From the NCBI GenBank assembly GCA_964556755.1, contig CAZKXI010000013.1, forward strand, positions 13,197 through 77,196: a stretch of 64,000 nt of DNA, read 5' to 3'. The DNA is from UBA4085 sp964556755 (GTDB lineage Bacteria > Acidobacteriota > Aminicenantia > Aminicenantales > UBA4085). Below the pieces are notes generated by a model, which saw nothing but the letters and a program-made list of their open reading frames with translations, did not search any database and was not told the DNA's origin. Both the position numbers and the translations under genes were made by a program. Positions 41,069-50,376 of this stretch are shown piece by piece. Position 1 is the first letter of the stretch. Each line of letters begins with the position of its first letter.

Positions 41069-44000
41069 TCATTCCAGGATCAAGAGCCAGCCTCTGCCGG
41101 GCTCGAGCGGGATCGGCTCGCCCGGGGCGAAGGAGGCGGCCAGCTGGAAGTCGGGGATCTCCGGGGCTCGCAGGCGGGCCCGCCGGGGATCGAGGCCGAG
41201 CGCCTTCCAGTCGATCTTCAAGGCGGTCCGGACCGGCCCCCTTGCCCAGGAGGCCAGGGCGATCAGGCTCCGGCCTTTCCGGCGGTAGACGGTCGCCTTG
41301 ACCCCCGGGTCCTCCGGTCGGACCGGGCAGCCGTCCGACCACCAGCCGAGCATCTCGGCTTGGGAGATGCCGAAGGCGTCCCAGACCTTCCACAGCCGTG
41401 AGGGGTCGGGGCCGGACCAGGGCTTGCGGTTGGTCATGCCGAAGACCATGCCCCGCCAGGGATTGCCGCCGTCCTGGAGCATCTCGCCCATCAGGCCGAA
41501 GGGGATGCCCGAGACCTCGACCAGCCAGAAGTCGGCCGGCGAGCCCTCATAGTCGAAGTACTCGCCGAACCACAGCCGGTCGAGATAGGGAAAGTGCTCC
41601 AGATACAGGGTGGCGCTGGAGACGAAGCCGTCGCGCGGATTGTACTGGTTGGCCGAGTGCAGGTCGATGAGAGCGGCCGGGCGGTTGCGGTCCAGGACCT
41701 TGCGGACCCGCTTCATGGTCGTCCGGTCGAAGGCCACGTCGTCCAGGTAGAGCCCGTCGATTCCGACATGGCGGGCCAGCCAGTCGAGCCCCTCGATGTA
41801 GTAGTTGTGCCAGCGCGACATGCCGCTGTTGATGACGGCGGCGTCCCGCAGCTCGGGGACGTACCAGGCCGGGATGTAGTCCGAGCCCAGGTGCTCCTGC
41901 AGCCAGGACGACCCTCCCCCGGGGCCGGCGGTGAAGATCTCGTGGCCCAGGCTGCGCAGGGCGAAGATCTCCGGGGCCCGGTTGGAGAGCTCCCGGACGG
42001 TGTCATAGATCTTGACCCGGAGGCCGAGGCGATGGGCCTCGTCGATGTAGGCCTTCATCGCCGGAACCCGCAGGAAGGGATAGTTGATGTAGGGATTGAC
42101 CGCGTTGGCGTGGTGGACGTTGACCACGTTGGCCCCTTCGGCGGCCGCTTCGGACGGCGGCTTGGGAGCATGGAGGAAGCGGGTGGCGAAGTGCCCGGCC
42201 GGATCGATGGGCTTAAAAGGGGTCAGGTGGAGGATGAAGTCGAAGTGGAGGTCCCGGCCGGGCTCGAGCCGCCTCTCCCCTCCCGAGGCGGCATAGAGCA
42301 CGACGCCGGGCCGGGTCCGGCCGACCCGGACGGTCCCCTTGCCGTCATTCCACCAGGAGGGAGGCAGGGCCAGCGGCTTGCTCTGGTAGAAGTTGGTGTT
42401 GAGAGGGCGGCTGTAGTTTTCGGCCCGCAGGCCGACCTGCATCCCGGCGTCGACGTCGCCCAGCCAGAGCGAGTCCTGGTTCTTCTTCTGGTCCCAAGAC
42501 CATTGGAGCTCGGACGGGCGCAATCCGCCCTTGGCGCCGAGGCCCATCATGTACCGGGCCGCGCTCTCGGCCCAAGGGATCTCCAAGCGGATGTCCTTGA
42601 CCGCCCGGGGCGATTCGGCCGCCAGCCGGACCTTGAACTCCAGGAAGCCGTCCGCCTCCATCGCTCCCCGGCCCTCCAGCCGCAAGCCCGCCTCCGAAGA
42701 CCGGAAGGTCCATTCGACCCGGCCCGGCGACCGGCGGGTGAAAGCCATGCCCTCCGGCTTCCAAGCCAGCCGCTCGCCCTTCTCGTCCAGGACGACCAGG
42801 GCCATGGGCCCGGCCAAGACGTCCTTGGCTTTGCCGCTCAGGCCCGTGACTTCGGGCCGGAAGTAGCTGCGGATCGCCTCCGGCAAGCCGTCCAGCCCCA
42901 AGCTCACCTCCCGGCCCAGGCAGCCTACGGTTCGGTCGTTGACGGTCAGGGGCGTGAACGGCTTGACCACCTCGTCATCCATGGCCAGAGTCGAGTCGAG
43001 CCAGCGGAGGCGCGACAGCCGCTCCGGCTCCGAGTCGCCGCCGTCGGGCAGGACGGCCGGCGAGACCGTCAGCGCCAAACGAAAGGCCTGTGACGGGGTC
43101 CCCTCGGCGCGCACGGACACCTGGCCCTCGTAGCGCCCGGGCGGGAGATCCGCCGGCACCTGGACGCCGCACCAGAGCGCCTGGACCTTGCCGGGCTCCA
43201 CCGATACGGTCTTGATCAGCCGCGATCCGTCCCAGTCGACGCCGCCCAGGTTGAAGCAGCGCAGGGCCGAGGCGGGAATCTCGCCTCCTTCCGGCGAGCG
43301 GAGAGGGGCGAATGTGACGGATACCTTGTCCAGCCGGGAGCCGCAGGCCCAAAGGCCGATCTGGAAGGCGTAGAACTCTCCCTTGGCGGCTTGGCCGGCG
43401 AAGACCGCCCGAGGGCCTTCTTCGGTCCAGCGCAGGGGCACGTCGTCGGTCATGCGGATGGAGAGGCTCCGATCCTCCGGAAAGAGGAGGAAGGGGCGGT
43501 CGCTCCACCGCTCGCGCAAGGCCTTCGTCTCCTCGGGCGAGGCGATGCGCTCCATCTCGGTGAAGGCGTCAAACGGATCGAACGACTCGATCGGCCCCGC
43601 CTCCGCCTCGGGCAAGCCGGCGCCCCCCCCCGCCGCCGTCAAGCCGTGGCGGGCCAGCCAAGCGTCCTCGGCTGTCCGCTCCGGCTCGAGGTAGCGGACC
43701 TGGGGGTAGTTGCGGCTCCCGCCTGAGCGGTAGGGCATGTAGTAGAAGTAGTAAGTCCCGGCGCCCGCGGACGGCTGAAAGACGAGCTCCCCCTCCGTCC
43801 TCTCGATCCGGACCGGCCAGACGTTGGCCACCCGCCGGCCGGAAGCGTCGGTGACGATAACGGCCTTCTTCTCGGGCGACGGATCGCGCCTCCGCCAGGG
43901 GATCTTGACCCGGACGGCATCCGCCGCGGCCGCGACCCGGACCACGGCCCGGTGGCCGCCCAAGAGTCCGGCATCCCAAGCGGGCCCGGCGGCCGCCGGC

Positions 44001-44089
44001 CCGGACCCCTGGCCGAGCTCCGGGCCGGGCCCGGCGGCCAGCCCGGCCAGGAGAGCGATCACCCCGATCAAGCGTGGGCTCATCATCAT
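41069..44089 (-). CDS. Secreted glycoside-hydrolase-like multidomain protein (DUF6067-like)
   Basis: A 1006-residue exported protein with a signal peptide; three tandem ATGs are possible starts, the first with GAGG upstream. The N-terminal about 350 residues hold beta-sandwich-like regions (GTYYFYYMPYRSGG, LPPGRYEGQVSVRA). Residues about 650-950 look like a TIM barrel (VVNVHHANAVNPYINYPFL, GIDGLYLDDVAFDR, AALIDLHSANQYNPRDG, LWFGEYFDYEG). The architecture and motifs recall the DUF6067 glycoside-hydrolase-domain proteins. Asp/Glu residues of the barrel ends could be catalytic, but I cannot assign them. Polysaccharide or glycan degradation is likely; substrate unknown. Confidence 0.7.
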   Translation of the reverse strand: MMMSPRLIGVIALLAGLAAGPGPELGQGSGPAAAGPAWDAGLLGGHRAVVRVAAAADAVRVKIPWRRRDPSPEKKAVIVTDASGRRVANVWPVRIERTEGELVFQPSAGAGTYYFYYMPYRSGGSRNYPQVRYLEPERTAEDAWLARHGLTAAGGGAGLPEAEAGPIESFDPFDAFTEMERIASPEETKALRERWSDRPFLLFPEDRSLSIRMTDDVPLRWTEEGPRAVFAGQAAKGEFYAFQIGLWACGSRLDKVSVTFAPLRSPEGGEIPASALRCFNLGGVDWDGSRLIKTVSVEPGKVQALWCGVQVPADLPPGRYEGQVSVRAEGTPSQAFRLALTVSPAVLPDGGDSEPERLSRLRWLDSTLAMDDEVVKPFTPLTVNDRTVGCLGREVSLGLDGLPEAIRSYFRPEVTGLSGKAKDVLAGPMALVVLDEKGERLAWKPEGMAFTRRSPGRVEWTFRSSEAGLRLEGRGAMEADGFLEFKVRLAAESPRAVKDIRLEIPWAESAARYMMGLGAKGGLRPSELQWSWDQKKNQDSLWLGDVDAGMQVGLRAENYSRPLNTNFYQSKPLALPPSWWNDGKGTVRVGRTRPGVVLYAASGGERRLEPGRDLHFDFILHLTPFKPIDPAGHFATRFLHAPKPPSEAAAEGANVVNVHHANAVNPYINYPFLRVPAMKAYIDEAHRLGLRVKIYDTVRELSNRAPEIFALRSLGHEIFTAGPGGGSSWLQEHLGSDYIPAWYVPELRDAAVINSGMSRWHNYYIEGLDWLARHVGIDGLYLDDVAFDRTTMKRVRKVLDRNRPAALIDLHSANQYNPRDGFVSSATLYLEHFPYLDRLWFGEYFDYEGSPADFWLVEVSGIPFGLMGEMLQDGGNPWRGMVFGMTNRKPWSGPDPSRLWKVWDAFGISQAEMLGWWSDGCPVRPEDPGVKATVYRRKGRSLIALASWARGPVRTALKIDWKALGLDPRRARLRAPEIPDFQLAASFAPGEPIPLEPGRGWLLILE

Positions 44090-44131
44090 GGACCTCGGTT
44101 CAAAGCGATGACGTCGCGACCTGCGGACCGC

Positions 44132-46534
44132 CTAGTCCGAGTACAAGTCGATCTCGGCGACGCTCCAAGGATACCGGCCGGCGTGCGTCTCGGTCAAGAC
44201 GATCCGGAGATAGCGGGCCGTGCAGGGTACGCGGGAGACGACGCTGCGGTAGGACCTCCAGTCCTCGACGGCAGCCCGGTCCAGGGCGGGAAAGAAGCCC
44301 CGCCCCTCATCCAGGAGAGCCCACTCCCGGCCATCGACGGACGCTTCGACCCGGAAGCTCCGCGGGTAAGCCAGCGGCGCCGCCCCCTGCCTCAGCTCGA
44401 TCCGGCTGAAGCGCTCCTCCCGGCCCAGGTCGATCTCGAGGCTCTCGCCGGGCTCCTGCGGATAGCCGTTGGTCCAGAGCGTGTCGGCCCGGCCGTCAAA
44501 GGCCCGGCCGATCGAGTCGGGATTACGGCCGGCCCGGCCGCGCCAGAGGCGCTTGTCCCCCACCCTCCGCGTCGCGGTCTCCGGCTCGAGGTGGGCTTCG
44601 GCCCAAGGCAGGATGCGGTAGAGGACCGAGCCGTCCGCCTCGGCCACGGGATCGGCCCGGTGCCGGTGGCGGAGCATGGTCCGCAGGAAATCTTCCCGGG
44701 AGGCTTCGGGCATCTTGCCGACGTGGGCCAGGAGATAGCCCACCCCCAGCCGCTCGAGGAGGTCGAAGACGGGCCGGTCGGGCAGCCGGCCCATGGCTTC
44801 GCGGACGACCCGGTAGGCCGGCGGCGCGTAGCCGCTGTAGCCGTTGACCAGCTTCCGGCCGTGGAAGGAGGAATAGTAGACCGGCCAAGCTTCCCGAAAC
44901 TCCTCGCTGTCGGCCGAGGGCATGGGCACTTCGACCAGCGAGGCGCCGGCGGGCAGGGCGGATACGGATTGATAGATCGCCGGAATCTCCCGCGGCCCCG
45001 GAATCCGCGACAGAGGCAGAGGCACGGCCCATGACTCGATCAGGATCCAGGCGGCCAGCCCGGCCGTCCATCCGATCCGTCCGCCCCGCCCTTTCGCCTT
45101 CCGCAGGCCGTGGGCCGCGGCGTAGGCCGCGAAGACGGCCAGGGTCAGGACGACCAGAATGGAGAACCGGTTGCTGGCCCGCAGGCCCTGGAAGCCCGGC
45201 ACCCGGTCGTAGAGCCACTCGTAGGGGCCGGTCAGGATCTTTCGGTCGAAGAGCCTGATGGAGGGACCCAGCGAGAGGAGGAAAGCCAGCCCCCCGACGG
45301 CCGCGTAGGCGCGGGCCGGACGGGGCGCAGCCCGGACAAGCCGGGCCAGCCGGTCCCGCAGCCGCGGATCCAGGGCCGCCCGAGCGGCCAAGGAGAGGAG
45401 GAGAAGGCTCAAAGGGTCCTCGATCCTCCGGCCAACGACCTTGATCCCGGCCAAGGAGGCCGAGAATCCCGGACTGAACGCCAGGAAGACCGTCCATCCG
45501 GCCAGGACGATGTTGAAGCCGTCCCACAAGCCGTAGGGGATCCGGGGACCGCCGACCCGATCCGGCAGCGCGACCTGGGAGGCCCGACGCCGCAGCTCGA
45601 TCCACCCCCAAGCCGTCAGGGCCAAGGCGGCCAAGCCGGGAAAATGCTGCCATTCCACCCCGCCGAGACCGCCGAGAAGCCTTCCCCACAGACGGTTCCA
45701 GGGAGGCACGGCCAGGTAGTGCTGGAGCTGGGCCGAGTAGTGCAGGACCTCCCAGCGCGGCCGCAGGAACATCATCCGCTCGTGGATCCTGAGGAAAGGC
45801 AGGATGTAGGGCCCCAGGCAGGCCGCCGCCGCGCCGACGATGGCGACGGCCCGGATCCAAAACCGCCCCTGCCGCCAGAGCTTCGTCCGGATCACCTCGG
45901 CCAGAGCCAGCAGGGCGGCCGCCACGGTGAAGAAGGCGCCGTAGTAGGCGCAGCAGAGGACCTGCAGGACATAGCTCGCGGCCACGCCCGCCGCATTGGG
46001 CCATGTGGGCTTCTCGAAGAAGCGGTCCATGAAGAGCAGGGTGAAGGGGATCCAGGCGAAGAAGAGGATCTCCAGGTGGCTGATGTGGGCGAAGCGATAC
46101 GGGCAGAAGGCGAAGATGAGGCCGGCCAGGAAGGCGGCCGGGCGGGCGCCCATCAGGCGCTTGGCTAGAGCGTAGGCCCCCGCGGCGCAGAGCCAGAAGG
46201 ACAGGAGAAAGAGGATGTTGAAGACCAGGACCAGGTTCGAGGTCAGCAGGCGGATCGGAGCCCCGAGCAGAGTCAAGCCCAGAAGCGGATCTCCATAGGC
46301 CAGTACGCCCCGGTGGGGGTAGAAGATGCTCGCGTCCCAATAGGCCCCGCCCCCCGCGAGCGCCTTGTAGCTCCAGGACAGCGCGTAGAGGGTATAGAGC
46401 GTGTCGTGGGGATCCCCCGGGACCTGGCGGCCCATGTGGGCGGCCAGAGGCCAGGTCATCGCGATCGAGAGGAGGGCGAAGGCCAGGAGGGCGGCGGCGT
46501 CCGCACGGCGTCCGCGAAGCGCCCCCAGGGCCAT
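44132..46534 (-). CDS. Polytopic membrane protein (GT-C-like) with F5/8 type C-like C-terminal domain
   Basis: An 800-residue protein. I start at the ATG at 46534, eight bases after the rluB stop with GGAG upstream. Residues about 10-480 contain about eleven hydrophobic helices with an acidic early loop (PGDPHDTLYTLYALSW), a layout like GT-C lipid-linked-sugar glycosyltransferases. Residues about 490-640 are soluble. Residues about 660-800 (SIGRAFDGRADTLWTNG, LEIDLGREERFSRIEL, YLRIVLTETHAG) resemble a discoidin/F5-8C carbohydrate-binding domain. Glycan transfer at the envelope is a reasonable guess. Confidence 0.7.
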   Translation of the reverse strand: MALGALRGRRADAAALLAFALLSIAMTWPLAAHMGRQVPGDPHDTLYTLYALSWSYKALAGGGAYWDASIFYPHRGVLAYGDPLLGLTLLGAPIRLLTSNLVLVFNILFLLSFWLCAAGAYALAKRLMGARPAAFLAGLIFAFCPYRFAHISHLEILFFAWIPFTLLFMDRFFEKPTWPNAAGVAASYVLQVLCCAYYGAFFTVAAALLALAEVIRTKLWRQGRFWIRAVAIVGAAAACLGPYILPFLRIHERMMFLRPRWEVLHYSAQLQHYLAVPPWNRLWGRLLGGLGGVEWQHFPGLAALALTAWGWIELRRRASQVALPDRVGGPRIPYGLWDGFNIVLAGWTVFLAFSPGFSASLAGIKVVGRRIEDPLSLLLLSLAARAALDPRLRDRLARLVRAAPRPARAYAAVGGLAFLLSLGPSIRLFDRKILTGPYEWLYDRVPGFQGLRASNRFSILVVLTLAVFAAYAAAHGLRKAKGRGGRIGWTAGLAAWILIESWAVPLPLSRIPGPREIPAIYQSVSALPAGASLVEVPMPSADSEEFREAWPVYYSSFHGRKLVNGYSGYAPPAYRVVREAMGRLPDRPVFDLLERLGVGYLLAHVGKMPEASREDFLRTMLRHRHRADPVAEADGSVLYRILPWAEAHLEPETATRRVGDKRLWRGRAGRNPDSIGRAFDGRADTLWTNGYPQEPGESLEIDLGREERFSRIELRQGAAPLAYPRSFRVEASVDGREWALLDEGRGFFPALDRAAVEDWRSYRSVVSRVPCTARYLRIVLTETHAGRYPWSVAEIDLYSD

Positions 46535-46542
46535 GCCGCTCT

Positions 46543-47268
46543 CTACTCCAGCCCCGCCAGCCGCCGCAGGGAACGGACCTCGTCGCGCCGCAGCGGACGC
46601 CATTGGCCGGCGGGCAGAGAGCCCAGGCGGATGCCCGCGAACTCGACCCGCTTGAGGGACAGGACGCGATGCCCGACTTGATCCATCATCCGGCGGACTT
46701 CGCGCTTGCGCCCCTCGTGGATCTCGACCAGGGCCTGGCTGCGCCGCGGGCCGCGGCTTGCGACCCGGACACGGGCCGGGGCCGTCCTCCTTCCGTCCAG
46801 GCGAACTCCCCTCTCCAGCCGGGAGGCCTCCTCTTCCGACAGGCTGCCCTCGACCTCGACCGCGTAGAGCTTACGGATCTCGAAGCGCGGGTGGGTCAGC
46901 CGGAAGGCCAAGTCGCCGTCATTCGTCAGCAGAAGCAGCCCGCCGGAGTCGAGGTCCAGGCGGCCGACGGGATAGACCGATTCCCGCAGCCGGGGCAGCA
47001 GCGACATCACGGTGGGCCGGCCTTCCGGATCATCGCGGGTGACCAGGGTGCCGGGAGGCTTGTTGAGGGCCAGGTAGACGAGCTCCCGGCCCGGCTTGAG
47101 CAGCCGACCGTCGACGGCGACCTTGTCGCGGGCCTCGTCCACCTTGGCGCCCAGGTCGGACACGGTCGAGCCGTTGACCTGGACGCGGCCGTCCGCGATC
47201 ATCCGGTCGGCCTCTCGCCGCGAGGCCACGCCCCGCATGGAGAGGTACCGGTTCAGGCGCAAGGGCAT
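46543..47268 (-). CDS. rluB: 23S rRNA pseudouridine synthase, RluB/RsuA family
   Basis: A 241-residue enzyme. An S4 RNA-binding domain (LRLNRYLSMRGVASRREADRMI) is followed by the catalytic domain. The active-site Asp is in YPVGRLDLDSGGLLLLTNDG, and GRKREVRRMMDQVGHRVLSLKR closes it, the RluB/E/RsuA pattern. It isomerises a uridine in rRNA; RluB versus RsuA specificity is not certain. The ATG overlaps the preceding stop as TGATG. Confidence 0.9.
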   Translation of the reverse strand: MPLRLNRYLSMRGVASRREADRMIADGRVQVNGSTVSDLGAKVDEARDKVAVDGRLLKPGRELVYLALNKPPGTLVTRDDPEGRPTVMSLLPRLRESVYPVGRLDLDSGGLLLLTNDGDLAFRLTHPRFEIRKLYAVEVEGSLSEEEASRLERGVRLDGRRTAPARVRVASRGPRRSQALVEIHEGRKREVRRMMDQVGHRVLSLKRVEFAGIRLGSLPAGQWRPLRRDEVRSLRRLAGLE

Positions 47269-47831
47269 CACAAATGGATCTGGAAGCCGGCCCAGAACGT
47301 CCAGTCGCCCAGACTCAGCTGGATGTCCTGGATGCTGACGACGATCTTCTGCCAGCGGCCCTCGGCCGTCAGGCTGAAGCGCTTCCCCAGCCTCAAGTCC
47401 AGTCCGGCTCCGATATTGAGCCCGCCGTCGTTGTCCTTGTCGATATTTTGGATGTCCGCCGTGTAATAGCCGTAGCCGGCGGTGACGAACGGCTGCAGCA
47501 TCAGGATCGGGAAGTAGACTTTGCCGTTGATCCCGATGTAGCTGTAGTCGTTGACCTTCTGGTCCCAATCGGCCAGTCCGGCGCCTCCGACCAGGATGTT
47601 GTGGGCGGCTTGAAAGTAGTTCAGCTCGACCCCGAACATCAGGACTCTCAGGCCGGCCCGCAAGCCGTAGACGAAGGTCGTGTCCGTGTCGAACTCGAAG
47701 CTCAACGCGCTGGGAGTCTGGACCGACGTCCCGCCGAAGGCGCCCAAGGTGATTCCGATCTGAGAGAAGGCGGGAACCGACAGGACGGCCATCAGGGCGG
47801 CCGCGGCCAGGGCGGGCTTGACGTGTCTCAT
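47268..47831 (-). CDS. Small outer-membrane beta-barrel protein (OmpW/OmpA-barrel-like)
   Basis: A 187-residue exported protein. The signal peptide ends PAFSQ and GITLGAFGG begins the first strand. Eight or so amphipathic strands (VYGLRAGLRVLMFGVELNYF, LQPFVTAGYGYYTA, NIGAGLDLRLGKRFSLTAEG) and a C-terminal FQIHL fit an 8-strand barrel. A GGAGG site precedes the ATG. It is the first gene behind the promoter at 47867-47896. Confidence 0.75.
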   Translation of the reverse strand: MRHVKPALAAAALMAVLSVPAFSQIGITLGAFGGTSVQTPSALSFEFDTDTTFVYGLRAGLRVLMFGVELNYFQAAHNILVGGAGLADWDQKVNDYSYIGINGKVYFPILMLQPFVTAGYGYYTADIQNIDKDNDGGLNIGAGLDLRLGKRFSLTAEGRWQKIVVSIQDIQLSLGDWTFWAGFQIHL

Positions 47832-47866
47832 GGCTGCTCTCTCCTCCTTCCCCTTGAATCCGCCCC

Positions 47867-47896
47867 ATTGTCGGCCGGGGATCGGGGATTTGTCAA
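47867..47896 (-). promoter_or_regulatory. Probable promoter for the OmpW-like/rluB/GT-C/GH operon
   Basis: On the minus strand TTGACA (47896-47891) and GACAAT (47872-47867) are 18 bp apart, in the 84-bp gap after the AlaX gene. The start codon is about 35 bases downstream. Confidence 0.45.
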
Positions 47897-47915
47897 GGAA
47901 CGCCTGCGGTTCGGC

Positions 47916-49115
47916 TCAGGCCTGAAGGCTCGCCCGGAGAGCCTCGGCCGCCCGGGCCAAGGCTCCCTGCGCGTCGGCCTTGGGATCGCCGGCGATCTCG
48001 ACCAGCGAAGGTCCGCCTCCCCCCTTGCCCGAGACAAGCGGAGCGACCAGGCCCGCCAGCGGCCGCAGATCCGCCTGGAGGCTCTCGGCTCGCGCCAGGA
48101 CGATCTGCAGCCGGTCCGGAGATCGGGAGGCGAAGAGAGCCGCGAAGGGCCCGCGGCGGACCAGGCCGAGGGCTAAAGCCCTGACGGCCTCCGGGCTGCG
48201 ATCGTCGAAGACTCGGACCACGATGCGCTCGCCGCCGCCGGCGGCAGCCATCTCCGCGGCTTCCCGCTCGGCCGCCGCCTCTTCCAGGGCCCGCACGGCC
48301 TTCTTCAGGGCTTTGGCCTCCTGCGCGACCCTGCCGATATGCGCCGTCAGGTCGGCCGGCGGGACGTTGAAGCGACCGGCCAGATCCCGCACGATTCGGG
48401 TCCGGAGCTGGAAAGCGCCCAGGGCCCGGCCGCCGCAGACGAAGGAGAAGCGCAGGTTGCCCCGGATCCTCTCCCAGCCGAGGACCTTGATCAGGCCGAT
48501 CTGGCCGGTCCGCAAGACGTGAGTCCCGCCGCAGGCCGAGAAGTCGTAGCCGTCCACCTCGACGACGCGGATGGTCCCCGAGACCTTGGGCGGACGCCGC
48601 AAGGGCACGTCGCCGATGCGCTCGGGGGGAACGAAGGATGTCCGCACCTCGCGGTCTTCGAAGACGACGGCGTTGGCCCTCCGCTCGACGCGCTCGACAA
48701 GGGCCTCGTCGGCGGAAGCCAAGCCGATCTCCAGGGTCGCGACCTCGGGGCCGAGGTGGAAGGACCGGGTCTCGCCGCGGGCCTCCTCGACGAAGGCCTG
48801 CGACAGCACGTGCTGGCCCGAATGCTGCTGCATGTGGTCAAAGCGGCGGGGCCAGTCCACCCGGCCCCGCAGGACGCCGACGGGAGCCTCGCGCTCGAGG
48901 ACGTGGACGACGGCCCCCTCGTCATCGAGGACCTGGACGACGGCGATCCCGTCCAAGCTCCCGAGATCCCAGGGCTGTCCGCCCGACTCGGGATAGAAGC
49001 AGGTCCGGTCCAGGACCACGGCCGGCCGGCCGTCCACCGTGCGCCTCTCCAGCACGCGGGCCTCGAACTCCACGAGGGTCGGATCCTGGTAGTCGAGTCT
49101 CTCGGTGGCGGGCAT
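47916..49115 (-). CDS. AlaX-type alanyl-tRNA editing protein with DHHA1 domain
   Basis: A 399-residue stand-alone relative of the AlaRS editing half. Residues about 1-100 are the beta-barrel (DRTCFYPESGGQPWD). The zinc ligands are His pair QQHSGQHVLSQAF and Cys/His in ACGGTHV. A coiled-coil segment (about 250-290) leads to the DHHA1 domain ending GKGGGGPSLVEIAG. It hydrolyses Ser- or Gly-mischarged tRNA-Ala. Length and DHHA1 put it with the large AlaX-L forms. Conserved residues are present, so it should be active. Confidence 0.92.
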   Translation of the reverse strand: MPATERLDYQDPTLVEFEARVLERRTVDGRPAVVLDRTCFYPESGGQPWDLGSLDGIAVVQVLDDEGAVVHVLEREAPVGVLRGRVDWPRRFDHMQQHSGQHVLSQAFVEEARGETRSFHLGPEVATLEIGLASADEALVERVERRANAVVFEDREVRTSFVPPERIGDVPLRRPPKVSGTIRVVEVDGYDFSACGGTHVLRTGQIGLIKVLGWERIRGNLRFSFVCGGRALGAFQLRTRIVRDLAGRFNVPPADLTAHIGRVAQEAKALKKAVRALEEAAAEREAAEMAAAGGGERIVVRVFDDRSPEAVRALALGLVRRGPFAALFASRSPDRLQIVLARAESLQADLRPLAGLVAPLVSGKGGGGPSLVEIAGDPKADAQGALARAAEALRASLQA

Positions 49116-49131
49116 GGCGTCATCCTCCCTC

Positions 49132-50349
49132 TCAGAGCGCTTGGCCGACCAGTAGGACGCCCAGGGCCCCGGCGAAGACGGCCGCGACCGGCCGCGCCAG
49201 GAGGCGGTAGACGTCCTTGAGGTCGGCCCTGAAATATTCGGCCGTCAAGGCCAAGCAGAGATGGGCCGGCGAGAGCAGGATGCCGACGAAGCCGCTGACA
49301 TAGGCGAAGAGCAGAAGGACCATGTCGGGCCGGCCCGTCCCGATGATGGGAGCCAGGAGGGGAAAGGCGATAGCCACGTAGGCCTGGTTGACGCCGGTCA
49401 GGAAGCCGACCAAAAAAGGCGCCGCGAAGAGCAGCGCGTACGTGGCCCAGCCCCCGGGGGGAACGGCCCGGACGACGGCCTCCAGGGCGCCGCTGGCTTC
49501 CAAAACGCGCTTGAAGACCATGACCGCGCCCGTCAGAAGGACGACGCGCGGGGTCACGGAGCGGCGGACGACTTGGAGCCGGGTCTTCAGCGGCATGCGG
49601 GAGAGGACCTGCGAGGCCAGGCAGGCGGCGGCCAGAGCCGGGAGCATGTCCATCCGGGCGATGAAGACCAGGGCGATGGTCAGCGCGATCGGCCAGATCG
49701 ATCCCACCACCCTCAAATAATCGCCCGCGGTCGCCCGCCGCCTCTCGAGACGCGGCCCGCGCGGCACCTTCCGGAAGAGGGCGACCAGCCCGGCCCCCGC
49801 GGCAAGCAGCGTGAACGGCGCCTGGACCAGGCAGATCCGCCCGATCGGAACGTCGAGGATCAGCGAGACCAGAATGAGGTTGGTGTACAGCGGCCAGCAG
49901 TACTCCCAGATATGGCGGAACCAGTAGTTGAGGAAGGTCATCCAGGCCGGGCTCAGTCCGTAGGGAGCGGCGGCCTCCTCGACGATCGGGGCCCCCATCA
50001 TGGCCCCGCCCATCATCGGCAGCAGCCCGATGAAGGCCGAGGGCACGGCCAGGATGAGCCGGGGATCGCGGATGACGGCCCGCAGGGCTTCGACCATACG
50101 GCGGAAGCTGTTTGATTCCTGGAGGAAATAGCCGAGATAGAGGACCAGGACGAGAACGCCGAGCAGCGTCAGGGTGTCCCCGGCGATCAGGGCTCGTCCC
50201 GATTCCCGCAGGAAAGCTCCGGCCGGCAGGCCGAAGAGCGCGGCCGTCAGGACCGCGTCGGCCAGCAGGGCCAGGCCGAGATCGACCTTGAGGCGCAGCA
50301 GGACGAGCAGGAGCAGGATGATCGCGGCGGTCTTGAGCAGGACGGGCAT
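49132..50349 (-). CDS. DUF401 family integral membrane protein (transporter-like)
   Basis: A 405-residue membrane protein with about eleven hydrophobic helices. Motifs recalled from DUF401 are LPMMGGAMMGAPIVEE in the first half and the pseudo-repeat FLTGVNQAYVAIAFPLL in the second. Such proteins resemble ion-transporter (IT) superfamily carriers for organic anions. Substrate unknown. It is 16 bp upstream of the AlaX gene on the same strand. Confidence 0.82.
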   Translation of the reverse strand: MPVLLKTAAIILLLLVLLRLKVDLGLALLADAVLTAALFGLPAGAFLRESGRALIAGDTLTLLGVLVLVLYLGYFLQESNSFRRMVEALRAVIRDPRLILAVPSAFIGLLPMMGGAMMGAPIVEEAAAPYGLSPAWMTFLNYWFRHIWEYCWPLYTNLILVSLILDVPIGRICLVQAPFTLLAAGAGLVALFRKVPRGPRLERRRATAGDYLRVVGSIWPIALTIALVFIARMDMLPALAAACLASQVLSRMPLKTRLQVVRRSVTPRVVLLTGAVMVFKRVLEASGALEAVVRAVPPGGWATYALLFAAPFLVGFLTGVNQAYVAIAFPLLAPIIGTGRPDMVLLLFAYVSGFVGILLSPAHLCLALTAEYFRADLKDVYRLLARPVAAVFAGALGVLLVGQAL

Positions 50350-50376
50350 GGCGGATCGGTCCGGCCGCGGATTATA

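Noticed and set aside
38327..41401. A plus-strand frame of about 1020 codons over the lon gene
   Set aside because: Shadow in the +1 frame of the Lon-type protease, which has clear motifs.
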